Origin: Panorpa germanica
Taxonomy: Eukaryota; Arthropoda; Insecta; Mecoptera; Panorpidae
Direction: 5' to 3'
DNA: 64,000 bases
Assembly (NCBI GenBank): GCA_963678705.1
Contig: OY783204.1
Coordinates: forward strand, 16,440,759-16,504,758
Position 1 is the stretch's first letter. Each line of letters starts with the position of its first letter. The notes under the pieces were generated by a model. It was given only the letters and a program-made list of their open reading frames with translations. It was not told the origin of the DNA and made no database searches. The translations under genes were made by a program, and so were the position numbers. Positions 46,649 to 56,245 of the stretch are shown in pieces.

Positions 46649-47600
46649 TGCGTCGTCCACATAAGTGACAACAGTAGTTCTACCACTGTTCCGAACCGAA
46701 GTAACATGTAACTTAATACATCGGCATCCTTTTCTGGCAGTACGTATTCACACTTTCATATGTTTGTAAAGAAAACCACAACATATAAAATCTACGATAT
46801 AGGAGATCGCAAAGCGTAAACAAATGGCAAGCGAAGTTTTGGCTGAGAAATTAATTGTAGAAATTGAATCTATACGAAAGAATAACATTTTGGAATGCAA
46901 ACATTAAATGTTGTTCCTTTTGTTCTACAGATAAACACAATTTGTTTTTATTCTAACCCTAAAAACAGTATAAGGAGAATTTATTTTATGTTTATAAAAA
47001 AAAATTAAGTAATAAAAGTCAGGTCGATTAGTTATATTTGGGTTTCGGTCCATAAAAGAGACTGAATATTTTATTTATTAATTTTTTCAAGGAAGATTTC
47101 AATATATGAAGTAGAAAAATGTAAACGCAAATAATGATTTCGTTCTCGTATACAAAGAATTGTGCTTTGTACCGCTCGGAAGTCGGTAAAAATATGTAAT
47201 AAATATATCCTGATGACTCGTACAGTTTTTGACTTTATATGAAATCTCATTGGTTCAGACGATAAAAGTTCAACAAGTCCACTCATGTCTAAACACGTCA
47301 ACTTATGAATGTTGGATGCCGCATGTTGGAGCCGAACTAGTTTAACAGCGTCAGCCATATTTAAAATATCAAGCGAGAACAATGATATAGCAATAAACAC
47401 AGATAACGATTTAACCAGATTTAAAATATAACACCAAGATTAAAATGTGAGCAATCTCCTTGAACTCCTGATAACAATTAAATTTGAGACCGAGATCAAA
47501 TTATAGAGTGTGATATAACTTTAGATCAAAGTCATAGTTAGTCAATATTGAAACATGTGAATTGTGCCACACTGCCTCACAAAATACACAGCTACAATGT
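46649..47600. other. Non-coding stretch
   Basis: Possible 3' trailing sequence of the candidate gene, with an AATAAAAG word at about 47,012. The 109-codon minus-strand frame at 47,071-47,400 has no recognisable domain. Confidence 0.3.
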
Positions 47601-47990
47601 GTACAACTGCATCAGCCTGCAGCATGCACAGTGCCACTGCGTTTGTAGTTCAGTGCATTGCATTGGGTGGGGTAAATAAAACGATGGTTTAACCATAGAC
47701 AGGGGGCGGACGGAGGAGAGGAAAGTCGTTATGTTGCACTACACATTGCAAATGATGATGATGAAGCAGAGGAAGGGAATGGATGCAGAATATATATAGA
47801 GAAAGGGTTAGGAGGGGAAGTAAAAATACACGAGACGGCCATTTTGGATCGCTGGCTGGTCAACGACCTCCGTAGCAGCGAAAGTGAAAAACCATGCGGA
47901 CGATTTTATATGTATACATACACTATTATAGATGTGTGTGTGTGTAGTACTCATACTAGTGCATTAAAGGTGTAATACAGCGCAATGGAC
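47601..47990 (+). promoter_or_regulatory. Possible promoter / first-exon region
   Basis: A block of lower AT content. It has a TATATATAG word at about 47,792, followed by GAGACGGCCATTTTGGATCG and CGACCTCCGTAGCAGCGAAA. A TG dinucleotide run ends it. The texture resembles an insect promoter with 5' UTR, but no open coding frame follows. Composition alone is weak evidence. Confidence 0.22.
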
Positions 47991-49780
47991 GTAAAAAAAG
48001 CATCTAGTGATGCACTGACGTTGATTTTCTTTGGTTAAAATGAACCCTCTCTGTGCAAAAACTTAAATACTTTGCAAGCGTAATTTAACTTTAAGAATAG
48101 GTAGTATGCTTACCTTTAAATTGTAGTATATGACTATCTGGATTTTAAATAACCATTATTTTAAAATGTAATTACTAAAAGTAACTAATAATTTACTATT
48201 ATTTCTCGTTAACTGGCCATGTTAATTAACTTTTGCGATACCTATGAGTTCAGCAACCGGCCTTAAAGTGCCATTGTGTGGCGAAAATGATCTGTTAGAC
48301 ATGTAGAACAACATTTTCAACAACTTAATTCTAATAAACAAATAACATAATTTATAGTTTGATCGATAAACAATTTGAAATTAAATTTAAATTTTGTTTT
48401 TATTTGACATCAGTACATATATTACTTTCGAAGATCAAAATTGCCATTAAAACAAACAGAACAGAATCTAGAATAAGAGTAATTTAGAAGTTAACAGATT
48501 TGGAATTACCAAATTATAATTTTCAAACATACTTGCTACTGAGAATTCGGTGGATTAGGTAGATAGTTATTGAATACATTAATATATTTTAACTCATAGA
48601 GACTTAAATCTTTATCTTTGTACGAAACCGCTCTAAAATTTCTGAGCTACCAGTATCGTTGATAAGTTTCGTATTTAACATGAGAAACAGCCACAACATA
48701 ATAAAATACTGTCAACTAAATAAACAGACGATAAATAAATTAAATTAGAAAAAAAGAAAAAAAATATGTAAATTTTTATGAAAATCGAAAAATTGGTAAA
48801 TGTACGAGCCTTCAAACTTTGAGAAAATTGAACAATATTTGAAAATGAAGACCGGTAGATACTTTATCAATTTAGTTAGAGAACAATTTGCTTTACTTTA
48901 AATTTATTTATTTCCACTGGCAATTTTTGTAATTTGAACTTGAATAACATACAATAATATTTTTTTTTTGTTCATCAAGTTATACAATTATTTGTGTTCT
49001 TATTTCATTTATGTTGTAATTATTTATAATTTAAACTGCATATACTAAAATTTGACGCAGATATTACAACGAGACTGTCAACGAGACGAAACATGACGTC
49101 ATAGTTGCAGTGCATCATAATCAAGCACACAAAGTATATTATTTATTTGTTAGAATTACGCTGTTAACAATCTTATGCATAACTTACTCTATTACAGTCT
49201 TTTAAATTCATTTCTGAAAAAATAAGTATAAACTGTGGCTAATAATCTCTGATTTACATAATACAAAACCATTGTAAAATCTATGGCTGATATGGACTAG
49301 CGATTAGTAATTCAAAATCCAAGATTTAAATAAAACAAGAATTGTACAAGCAGTTCTGCTACGTCAGGGTTTTTACACACAGATCTGAATTTTTATTATC
49401 ACCTGGGTAATCTTAAAAAAAAACTTTACGAAACTTCATAACATTTATTAAGCATATTTTATAACCAGTATATTGGAAAATAATTCAGATTTCGTGTAGT
49501 AATTTTCATATAACTTACAAGTGCATTTAAACACAATTGTTTTGTAAAATTGCATTGATTTTTAGAAATTAGAATAAAGTATCTTCAAAATAATAAATAT
49601 ATCTGCGTTCTTAATTTTAATTTGCATTTGTCTATTAAATTTAAGAACATTTTACACAGTGTAAATTTTGTGGTAATTTATCGAAAAAAGGTAATTTCAG
49701 AAGTAATTGTGATTACATAGAACTGTTATTCGCTTAAGCACTTGTTTCGTACCGTCTTTACTCGCTCTTTTTTTAGTCCT
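47991..49780. other. AT-rich stretch, nothing recognised
   Basis: No gene and no member of the named repeat families was seen. Confidence 0.45.
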
Positions 49781-49784
49781 TTGT

Positions 49785-49955
49785 TTAGTTCTGGGTTTAA
49801 TTAAGTTGTGACCTAGGTTTATTTAAAATTTGTGACTGAAAGCACTATTACCAATCATTAATAAGTACAACCGAGAATCGAACCTCTTAACTTAGTACAC
49901 TGTCATACGCATCTGGTTATCTGATCATCTTGACTACTGTACCACTTAAACTTAT
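49785..49955 (-). repeat. Possible SINE of a second type
   Basis: The minus strand has TAGTCAAGATGATCAGATAA (box A-like), then AAGAGGTTCGATTCTCGG (box B). The downstream body differs from the other SINE copies. The head is tRNA-like but lacks a foldable acceptor stem. Confidence 0.5.
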
Positions 49956-49989
49956 ACAACTCAGATATAAAATTGTCTTTCAGTGGATG

Positions 49990-50120
49990 TTTAACACTTT
50001 CTAGCTTGCCACAAGCTAACTTCAAGGTTCATTTTCTACTTCTCATATAAAAATTATCTTGCATGAAAGTTCAAACTTAGCTTACAACAAGCTAATTTCA
50101 AGGTAATTTTCTACCTGGAT
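49990..50120 (+). repeat. Rep-I copy (two units, best preserved)
   Basis: CTAGCTTGCCACAAGCTAAC then TTCAAGGTTCATTTTCTACT. About 72 bp later comes TTAGCTTACAACAAGCTAAT then TTCAAGGTAATTTTCTACC. Confidence 0.7.
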
Positions 50121-50630
50121 ATAGAATAATATTAAAAACATGCTCACTAATAAGTAGATTTAAGAAGTTTTCACCACACTAAACTACAAGTACTGAACAC
50201 AAGTAGCGAGAAAATAATCCGGAGAAACTGCAACCCGTTAAGGAAAGGGGTACGCGGGGGGGAACGGGGAAGTGGTATCGACTGAACAGATCCAAAACTG
50301 CAGCAAAAATAACGAGAACATGGAACCAACCAGCCAACAGGACCAGCAGGCCCAGCGTACTCAATCGTACGAACCGAAAATAAGTCAAAATGCAGTCAAA
50401 TATATCAATACAGTAATTAAAATAATTATTCAGTTTAATTAAATTTAAGTGTTACTTTCAAAATGACATAAATTTACCTGTCCGGCATTCGAAAGTCTCT
50501 TAAATGTGTTTAAATGGGTTTCTATGTGTAATGTTTTATCTCGGATAGAAAATTTATCAGTGATACAAATAATACAGAACCTGTAGCCACAATTTACAAT
50601 TGATAAAACAAATAAAACACATCAACGTCA

Positions 50631-50848
50631 GGGCTCATTCATAAATGATGTTACAGAAATTTCATACATTTGTAACTGTTGTTACGTCTTGTCACACATT
50701 GTGGACATATCTCCCTTGTTTGACGTCACACATTTGAAAAAAGGATATTATTTTAGTCTTATTTTTCTTTTTGGAAATCAAATTATAAATTAAATCACGA
50801 AGTTTATGATTTCGGCCTCTACCTTGGCATGTAATTAATGGATGACGC
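50631..50848. mobile_element. Rep-G copy 2
   Basis: GGGCTCATTCATAAATGATG then TTACAGAAATTTC, matched in inverse by ATGTAATTAATGGATGACGC at the right. The C-rich inner block contains GACGTCACACATTTG. The 105-codon minus-strand frame crossing it is not a gene. Confidence 0.6.
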
Positions 50849-50944
50849 CTTCTTAGAGTCGACTGATTGCAAACTAGTCGAGCCGTGTTTCGTGACTCTA
50901 TAGAATTTTTAACAATAGCATAATAGGCGATTTTATTGTGTCGT

Positions 50945-50968
50945 ATTTGTATGTATGTATGTATGTAT
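50945..50968 (+). repeat. GTAT microsatellite
   Basis: Five GTAT units. Confidence 0.8.
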
Positions 50969-51869
50969 TTAAATACTTTTGAATAGTATTTGTGCACATC
51001 TCTGCTCATGATGTCACCATCAAAAGCATGCCATGAGACCGAGAAACACAGTCGCTCAAAACTTGCTCAAAACCAGTTTAATTTCGTTCGTGTCGTGTGT
51101 TTTCTCACACGTATACACGTGCGATCTCTCACTAACAACACAGTTCCATTCTCATTTGGTTCTGGCAGATCGCTTTGCAATTAGTCTACCCGTGTGCGGA
51201 AGGCCTAAATCATAAATAGTTCTTTAAAAAACCTTCTAATGAGACGACATAACGAAAAAAGAGACTTATTCTGTTCCTAATTTCATTTTCCTTCTATTTG
51301 TAATAAATACTATGCCAAACTAAATAAGTTAATTTAACCTTTATAAAAATAGGTATTTTAAAATTAAGTTGATATCAACTGAATCTCCTAGATTAGATTC
51401 AGAGGTTTCCACACAAGACGGTAAAGACATATACATCTTAAGACATATACATCTTAAGGATGTTGTCGTGCTATAATATAATTCAAAAGTAGTGTTGCGT
51501 CTGCGCAGTACGAGTCGAACTATTCCTATCTAAGTAAGCAACAATTTTTCTCGAAATTTGTACAAGTATAGTCATAAAACACGAACAAAAACTTGCATTT
51601 TTGAACAAAAACACAATTTTTATAAAATATTCAACGTTACTTTACTAATTAAATTACTTTAATAATCATTTTCAGTTCTTTCATCCATACGCAACAAACA
51701 TCTCTCTATTCTAAGCTGTTTTTATTAGAAAATATACCCTTTGTTTTTTCTATTCTTAAAAATAAAATAACTTGTGTAGCTGCACGCCAAATGTATTTGC
51801 CTCTCATTCAGTCTCATTGTAAAAGATATAAACATTGATTAAATGTTCAAGGTGATTTCAAATTTTCAG
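50969..51869. other. Non-coding stretch
   Basis: A 16-bp direct duplication (AGACATATACATCTTA) lies at about 51,425-51,458. The two overlapping small frames at 50,990-51,215 show no domain. Otherwise nothing was recognised. Confidence 0.4.
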
Positions 51870-52025
51870 GATAATAAAAAAATGACATCCTTTCTATCTA
51901 TATCTATCGAGAGCTCTGAGACACAAATGAAACGCAATTTAAAAAAAGCTAAGAAAAAAAATAGTTTTATTCCATATGCAAAAGCTACAGACATTTTGGT
52001 TAAGGTAGTAAAATCGCCAAAATAA
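51870..52025 (+). CDS. Exon-like 51-codon frame, hypothetical
   Basis: A CAAATTTTCAG acceptor precedes an open frame reading DNKKMTSFLSISIESSETQM, then a basic stretch (KRNLKKAKKKN), FIPYAKATDILVKV and a stop. A GTAGTA within GTTAAGGTAGTA near 52,004 could be a donor. The look is of a short coding exon with a nuclear-type basic patch. No family was recognised and no partner exon found. Confidence 0.25.
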   Translation, partial: DNKKMTSFLSISIESSETQMKRNLKKAKKKNSFIPYAKATDILVKVVKSPK

Positions 52026-52530
52026 AAATCATAACCTTAAAATTCATTGCGATGTGTGTTTGTTAATGATTGTAATGATCATTAATTGTGCAGTTGGTAT
52101 AGGTGGCCAAATTAATACTATTTATATGGGTCACTGCGTATGAAGCGAACTGAAATAATAACACTGATACAATTGAACCTTAACCTTTTGTTGATGATGA
52201 TACATAACATTTCTCAGATATTGGCAAAACCATAATCCTATTAAAACCCCGTTATGAAACTTTCTACAAATGATGCTTAAACGTGTAAGTTCTTGTTTTA
52301 TATATTCTAAAAAAATCTGCAGGTTGAATGACCTTGAAATTAAGAAATATATAAAAATCAAAATGTAGTTTTCGCAGCTTAATATCTCATTTCTAGGTTA
52401 AGTAATTATTACTTCAGTAATTACATGTTGGCGGAAAATGCGATTTTTTGATGATTTCAAAAACCTGTCACTTAAAACCTTCTAGAGAATTTGAATAGAA
52501 TTATCTCCACTTTGTGTTTGTATAGTTTAG
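52026..52530. other. AT-rich spacer
   Basis: Nothing recognised. Confidence 0.45.
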
Positions 52531-52644
52531 CCGCTTTACAAATAAACCAGTTATAAATTTATACTAGGTATAAATCCCGTCTGGGCAGGCTTATTATCAG
52601 TTTATACACGGTATACATTTTATAACAGGTTTATTTGTAAGGCG
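52531..52644. mobile_element. MITE-E copy 2 (114 bp, intact ends)
   Basis: CCGCTTTACAAATAAACCAG then TTATAAA at the left is inverted as TTTTATAACAGGTTTATTTG then TAAGGCG at the right, giving about 33-bp arms with few mismatches. The core is GGTATAAATCCCGTCTGGGC. Same element as at 16,267. Confidence 0.83.
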
Positions 52645-52730
52645 ATAGATGTTTAATTAATACTTTTAATTGACCAAATTTGACTAAAAATTGAATAGCT
52701 AATATATTATACTTTGGTTTTAGGTACATT

Positions 52731-52767
52731 TTAAATAGTATAGTATACTAAATTCTATACTATTTAA
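52731..52767. repeat. 13-bp perfect hairpin
   Basis: TTAAATAGTATAG (52,731-52,743) and CTATACTATTTAA (52,755-52,767) are exact complements around an 11-nt spacer. Confidence 0.75.
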
Positions 52768-53627
52768 ATGCGTTACTGCAACTTGAGTCAGTAACTATTT
52801 CGGTAACATATAATAAAAACTATTATATAAAAATTACATAAATATAAGCAAAACAAACAAGAAATGTACATTTATGTATAATATACCAAACAATAATTGT
52901 AAATATATTGAACCAGTATACATATATTATTTCATAAATAAAAATAAATGTAAATATTTATGTATTTAGCTAAATATCTAATCATATGTTATGTACTCAT
53001 ACGTATGTATGTCTATATAACTTATGTTTGTATGTGTTGGATTCCTCCGTGCAAATACCGGTACAATCCGTGGAACGAACGAAAGTGAATCTGTTTTTGC
53101 AGCGATCGTAACACACAAAAGACATGTGCTAAAAAGTAGGGTTAGGTAGACTAACCTACAAAACAAAGAGATAATTAAAAGTTATAACGTTTTATTATAA
53201 AAGAAAACAATAACAATGATGCGTTTACACTAAATATATAAATATATTTCATTTAAGATTTAACAAGACTCATTTATTATTATTTTAAATGTACCATTTT
53301 TAACTGCCATATTTTTTAAATCTTTTTGTTTATTTGTTGAGTTATTTTTACTTCTTAAAAATATGTTGCCAAAAATAATGTTTGGATTTCATGCTAAAAT
53401 ATTTTTTATTCTTTTCTTCAATGTTTGGTTGTAGAGTAAATGTGATATAATAAATAAATATAACCAGATGGTAAAAATAAATAACAGAGGAAATAACGAA
53501 TACATGCGTACATAACATAGTACAGTGTACAGTGTACACACACTGTTAAGAAAATTAACTAAATATACTGGCATATGTGGAAACATCGAAATATTTCGTG
53601 TTATAAGAGTGTTAAAGTAGAAGGTAA
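52768..53627. other. AT-rich stretch, nothing recognised
   Basis: Three small minus-strand frames lack domains. No repeats were seen. Confidence 0.45.
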
Positions 53628-53825
53628 GCAGACCCGGATTTGAGAGAGGGCAGGTGGAGCTACTGCCACTGGAGATGGCACTAGGGACAATAGAGATAAA
53701 GTCAATAAATTTTTGGAAGACTTGACGGAAAAAGTTGTTCCTTTTATTTGGAAAATAATTAGGCGTCTCTGCTCCTTCGTTACCCCTTCACATCTCTAAA
53801 TCTAGCACTGGAGGTAAGAGAGTGA
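53628..53825 (+). repeat. Rep-K copy 1
   Basis: GACCCGGATTTGAGAGAGGG, then ACAATAGAGATAAAGTC, AAGACTTGACGGAAAAAG and GGAAAATAATTAGGCG. The same blocks in the same order occur in reverse at 63,210-63,350. Confidence 0.65.
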
Positions 53826-53934
53826 CATACTCTCCCGTTTCTTCTTAATTACGAGTATATTTATATTTAGTAATTGTATAAGATTTTTCAACAAGAACTT
53901 GGAATAAAAAAAAACAAGGTATTTGGATGAAAAT

Positions 53935-54178
53935 GATTCAATTTTTTTTGTATTAGAAAGAGTTTGGCAATTATTAACGAAATGATATCTGACAGATGTC
54001 CATTCTTTTATCAAAATTTTCAATCGCTTTCTCCAATCACTCCTCCAGACCACATAGCGCACTATACAGTCTCTTGGATTTTCAGAAGCAAAAAATGCGG
54101 CAATTTTTCTTGTTGACGTGTCCACACAAATGAAAATGGGCTTCGTCTGAAAATATCACGAATTTTGCGAAATGTAAC
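53935..54178 (-). pseudogene. Transposase remnant (SDEAHFHL / NKKNCRI motif)
   Basis: The minus strand reads FVIFSDEAHFHLCGHVNKKN then CRIF from about 54,170 to 54,095. In another frame it continues ASENPRDCIVRYVVWRSDW and KRLKILIKEWTSVRYH. SDEAHF followed by VNKQNCRxW and ENP is the conserved block around the second catalytic Asp of an IS630/mariner-superfamily transposase widespread in insects. That block should have Trp where this has Phe. The frameshift and the loss of the rest make it dead. A 107-codon open frame (53,802-54,125) covers only the second half. Confidence 0.65.
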
Positions 54179-54699
54179 TTTTACAGATCCATCATTTTAG
54201 TAGTGGTTTTTTATTATTTTAATGCATTTTTTGAGCAAAATTTAATTCATTGTAACAATTGTCAAAGCATCTACTACCGATATGTTAAAAAACTAAATGT
54301 CAAAGCAGTTGATGATGTTGTCCCTATTGTAAAAACAAAGTTCTTGTTGAAAATGACTGTATATACGATCTTAGAAGTGTAATTATTCCTCTTATTATTT
54401 CCTTTTATTAACAGTGGCTTGTGAACTCATTATTAGTGGTGTTTTTTTTATCTTTGATTTAAGTACCTATATGTTACTCTTCGTATCTATGTCTATGTCA
54501 CGGGATAAATGTAAAGTAATAAGTAATCGATTTTATTTTTCTTTGTTCTAAATTTAACAATATCAAAACTTTATAAGTTGCACGAACTACCTGTAACAAG
54601 TAAGTGACATATCACTGATACTTGCATGTATCTCTTTTAGACTGTGTTTGCAATTCATAAGAGGGAAGGAATTAGACGTGGCGTCACAGGACAACTTAT
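54179..54699. other. AT-rich spacer
   Basis: Nothing recognised. Confidence 0.4.
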
Positions 54700-54882
54700 G
54701 TTTTATAACTTTTGATCGCTTTAAAAGTTTAAAGGGTGAAATATGACTATTTTAATTGCTAATATCTCCAATAATATTGCGACTTATTCAAAAGTAATTG
54801 CATAATTGAGGTCCTGATAGCCAACTTTATTAATATATATTATAAAGTTTTATAAAATAAGACATGGTTCAGAAGCCCATTA
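54700..54882 (-). mobile_element. MITE-B fragment (reverse, terminal 180 bp)
   Basis: ATTGCTAATATCTCCAATAA, then CAACTTTATTAATATATATT, AAAGTTTTATAAAATAAGAC and ATGGTTCAGAAGCCCAT, the outer arm of B with a decayed tip. Confidence 0.6.
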
Positions 54883-55159
54883 CCGTTCTAATCGAAAGCA
54901 ACACATCGTCTTGGTTGAAATCAGATCAGATCAGATTCTAATCGGATCGATATAAGACCTGCAAACACATATTTAAGCAATTGTACAAAATACAACAAAA
55001 ATGAATATAGTTCATCACCGCCGGGGCTACCTACCATAAGTATAAATTTACAACTGATTATGCAAATTAGCGCAAGTGTGACGACAGCGCTATCCAAGTA
55101 CTCACTCATTCGTTATCTTAAGTCCATATAGTGTCGTCATGAATTAAAATAAACGACTA

Positions 55160-55294
55160 TAATTTAAAAAAAGGTCATTGTCGTTTGCTTCATGACGTTA
55201 CATCTAATCTTAAATTAGACTTAAAAATAAGAAAATAAGTCCAATCGAATATACAATCCAAATATGTGAATTATTATTTATGGATGACTCCTAA
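55160..55294. mobile_element. Rep-G fragment
   Basis: The right end TTATTTATGGATGACTCC is that of family G. The left end (AAGGTCATTGTCG ... CATGACGTTACATC) is only loosely similar. Confidence 0.4.
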
Positions 55295-55393
55295 GTGAGA
55301 AGGTTCATTTTCGAAATCATGCTAACCCTGTGTACAAAAACTGACTGAAAATTGAAACCTTCGCTGTTTTTCCTAAGAAAAAGTGTTAAGCCC

Positions 55394-55473
55394 CATTCCA
55401 ACTCACTGTTTTAATATTTAATTTACTGTTTTTATTTAATATTGTAATCTAGATTTCAGGTTTTCAAGCATTC
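55394..55473 (+). mobile_element. MITE-F copy 2, left part (split by Bel/Pao)
   Basis: CATTCCAACTCACTGTTTTA ... TTTAATATTGTAATCTAGAT then TTCAGGTTTTC parallels 6,721-6,800 of the intact F copy. It continues after the Bel/Pao element at 60,964. Confidence 0.85.
55469..55473 (+). repeat. Target-site duplication CATTC (left)
   Basis: CATTC immediately before the 5' LTR is repeated at 60,964-60,968 immediately after the 3' LTR. The intact F copy has this word once. Five base pairs is normal for Bel/Pao integrases. Confidence 0.92.
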
Positions 55474-55812
55474 TGTTAAAGAAACAAATAAACATTTACC
55501 TTCTATTAAATATTTATAAATTTCTTTATTGTCAAATTTATTTATTATCTTAGTAACCTTTTAAAATTGTAAAATCATTAATTAGAATCATTTGTTTTCA
55601 GTTATTCATTCATTTTTATTAGCTTAATAAAGCATGTTCATTTTGTCGCATTAGTATTATTTCAATAAAGGTTTAATTAATTATATTAAATTAATACAAT
55701 TAATTGTTGTTAATTACCAATGACTTAATTACGAAACATCAGCAAACTTATTCAATATTATAAATTGGGTGTTTAACTTAAATGTATAGAAAAAGACACC
55801 CAAACCCAAACA
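55474..55812 (+). repeat. Bel/Pao 5' LTR (339 bp)
   Basis: Starts TGTTAAAG and ends CCCAAACA. It carries an AATAAA polyadenylation word at 55,626 and a second near 55,664. It is the same length as, and by eye identical with, the 3' LTR at 60,625-60,963. Confidence 0.94.
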
Positions 55813-55992
55813 TTGGTCCTTCGAGCTGCGGATATCGTAATTTAACCATTTGGTCCTTATAACAACGGATGTCGTCAAGCAACTATTGTTGCATATAACA
55901 ACGGATGTCATAAAACAACCATTGGTGCTTATAGCAAAGGATGTCGTCAACCAACCATTGTTCCATTGAGCAACGGATATTGTCAACCAACC
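55812..55992 (+). repeat. Five 36-bp tandem units beginning at the primer-binding site
   Basis: Units start at 55,812, 55,848, 55,885, 55,921 and 55,957 (lengths 36, 37, 36, 36, 36). They share the frame ATTgGTcCtTatAgCaaCGG, then ATgTCgTcaAccaACC. Unit 1 contains the primer-binding site; units 2-5 are diverged relatives of it. The two minus-strand open frames over this region exist only because of the repeat. Confidence 0.85.
55814..55831 (+). promoter_or_regulatory. Primer-binding site (tRNA-Tyr type)
   Basis: TGGTCCTTCGAGC directly after the LTR is complementary to the 3' end of insect tRNA-Tyr (ending ...GCTCGAAGGA plus CCA). The next bases (TGCGGAT instead of CGGAT) have a 2-nt insertion. 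The tRNA assignment is from memory of the tRNA-Tyr acceptor sequence. Confidence 0.75.
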
Positions 55993-56245
55993 ATTTTTGA
56001 ACAGCTATTGTGAATTGAACAAAATGAATCCACACCATCTTCGAAAATTGATTATGAGGTAAAATATTGAAATTCTGCATATTACACTACAACATAGCTG
56101 GGAATTGATTATCTGGAGCATAAAAATACTGCATATATGATCTAGTTTTTGATGTTACCGATAAATAATTAATAACCCCATTTGCATCTTGTTTATAATT
56201 GCTTTCAATATTATATTTTACATTCGTTCTCATAGAAATGGTCAC
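55993..56245 (+). other. Bel/Pao leader spacer
   Basis: Non-coding leader sequence between the two tandem arrays. No structure was noted. Confidence 0.6.

Noticed and set aside
50692-51215. Overlapping frames on both strands (105, 64 and 60 codons)
   Set aside because: They cross a Rep-G element and a GTAT microsatellite, and show no domains or splice context.
55729-56080. Two overlapping minus-strand open frames (85 and 65 codons) with repeated peptide motifs
   Set aside because: The repeated peptides simply translate the 36-bp tandem array on the wrong strand, and the frames run into the LTR.
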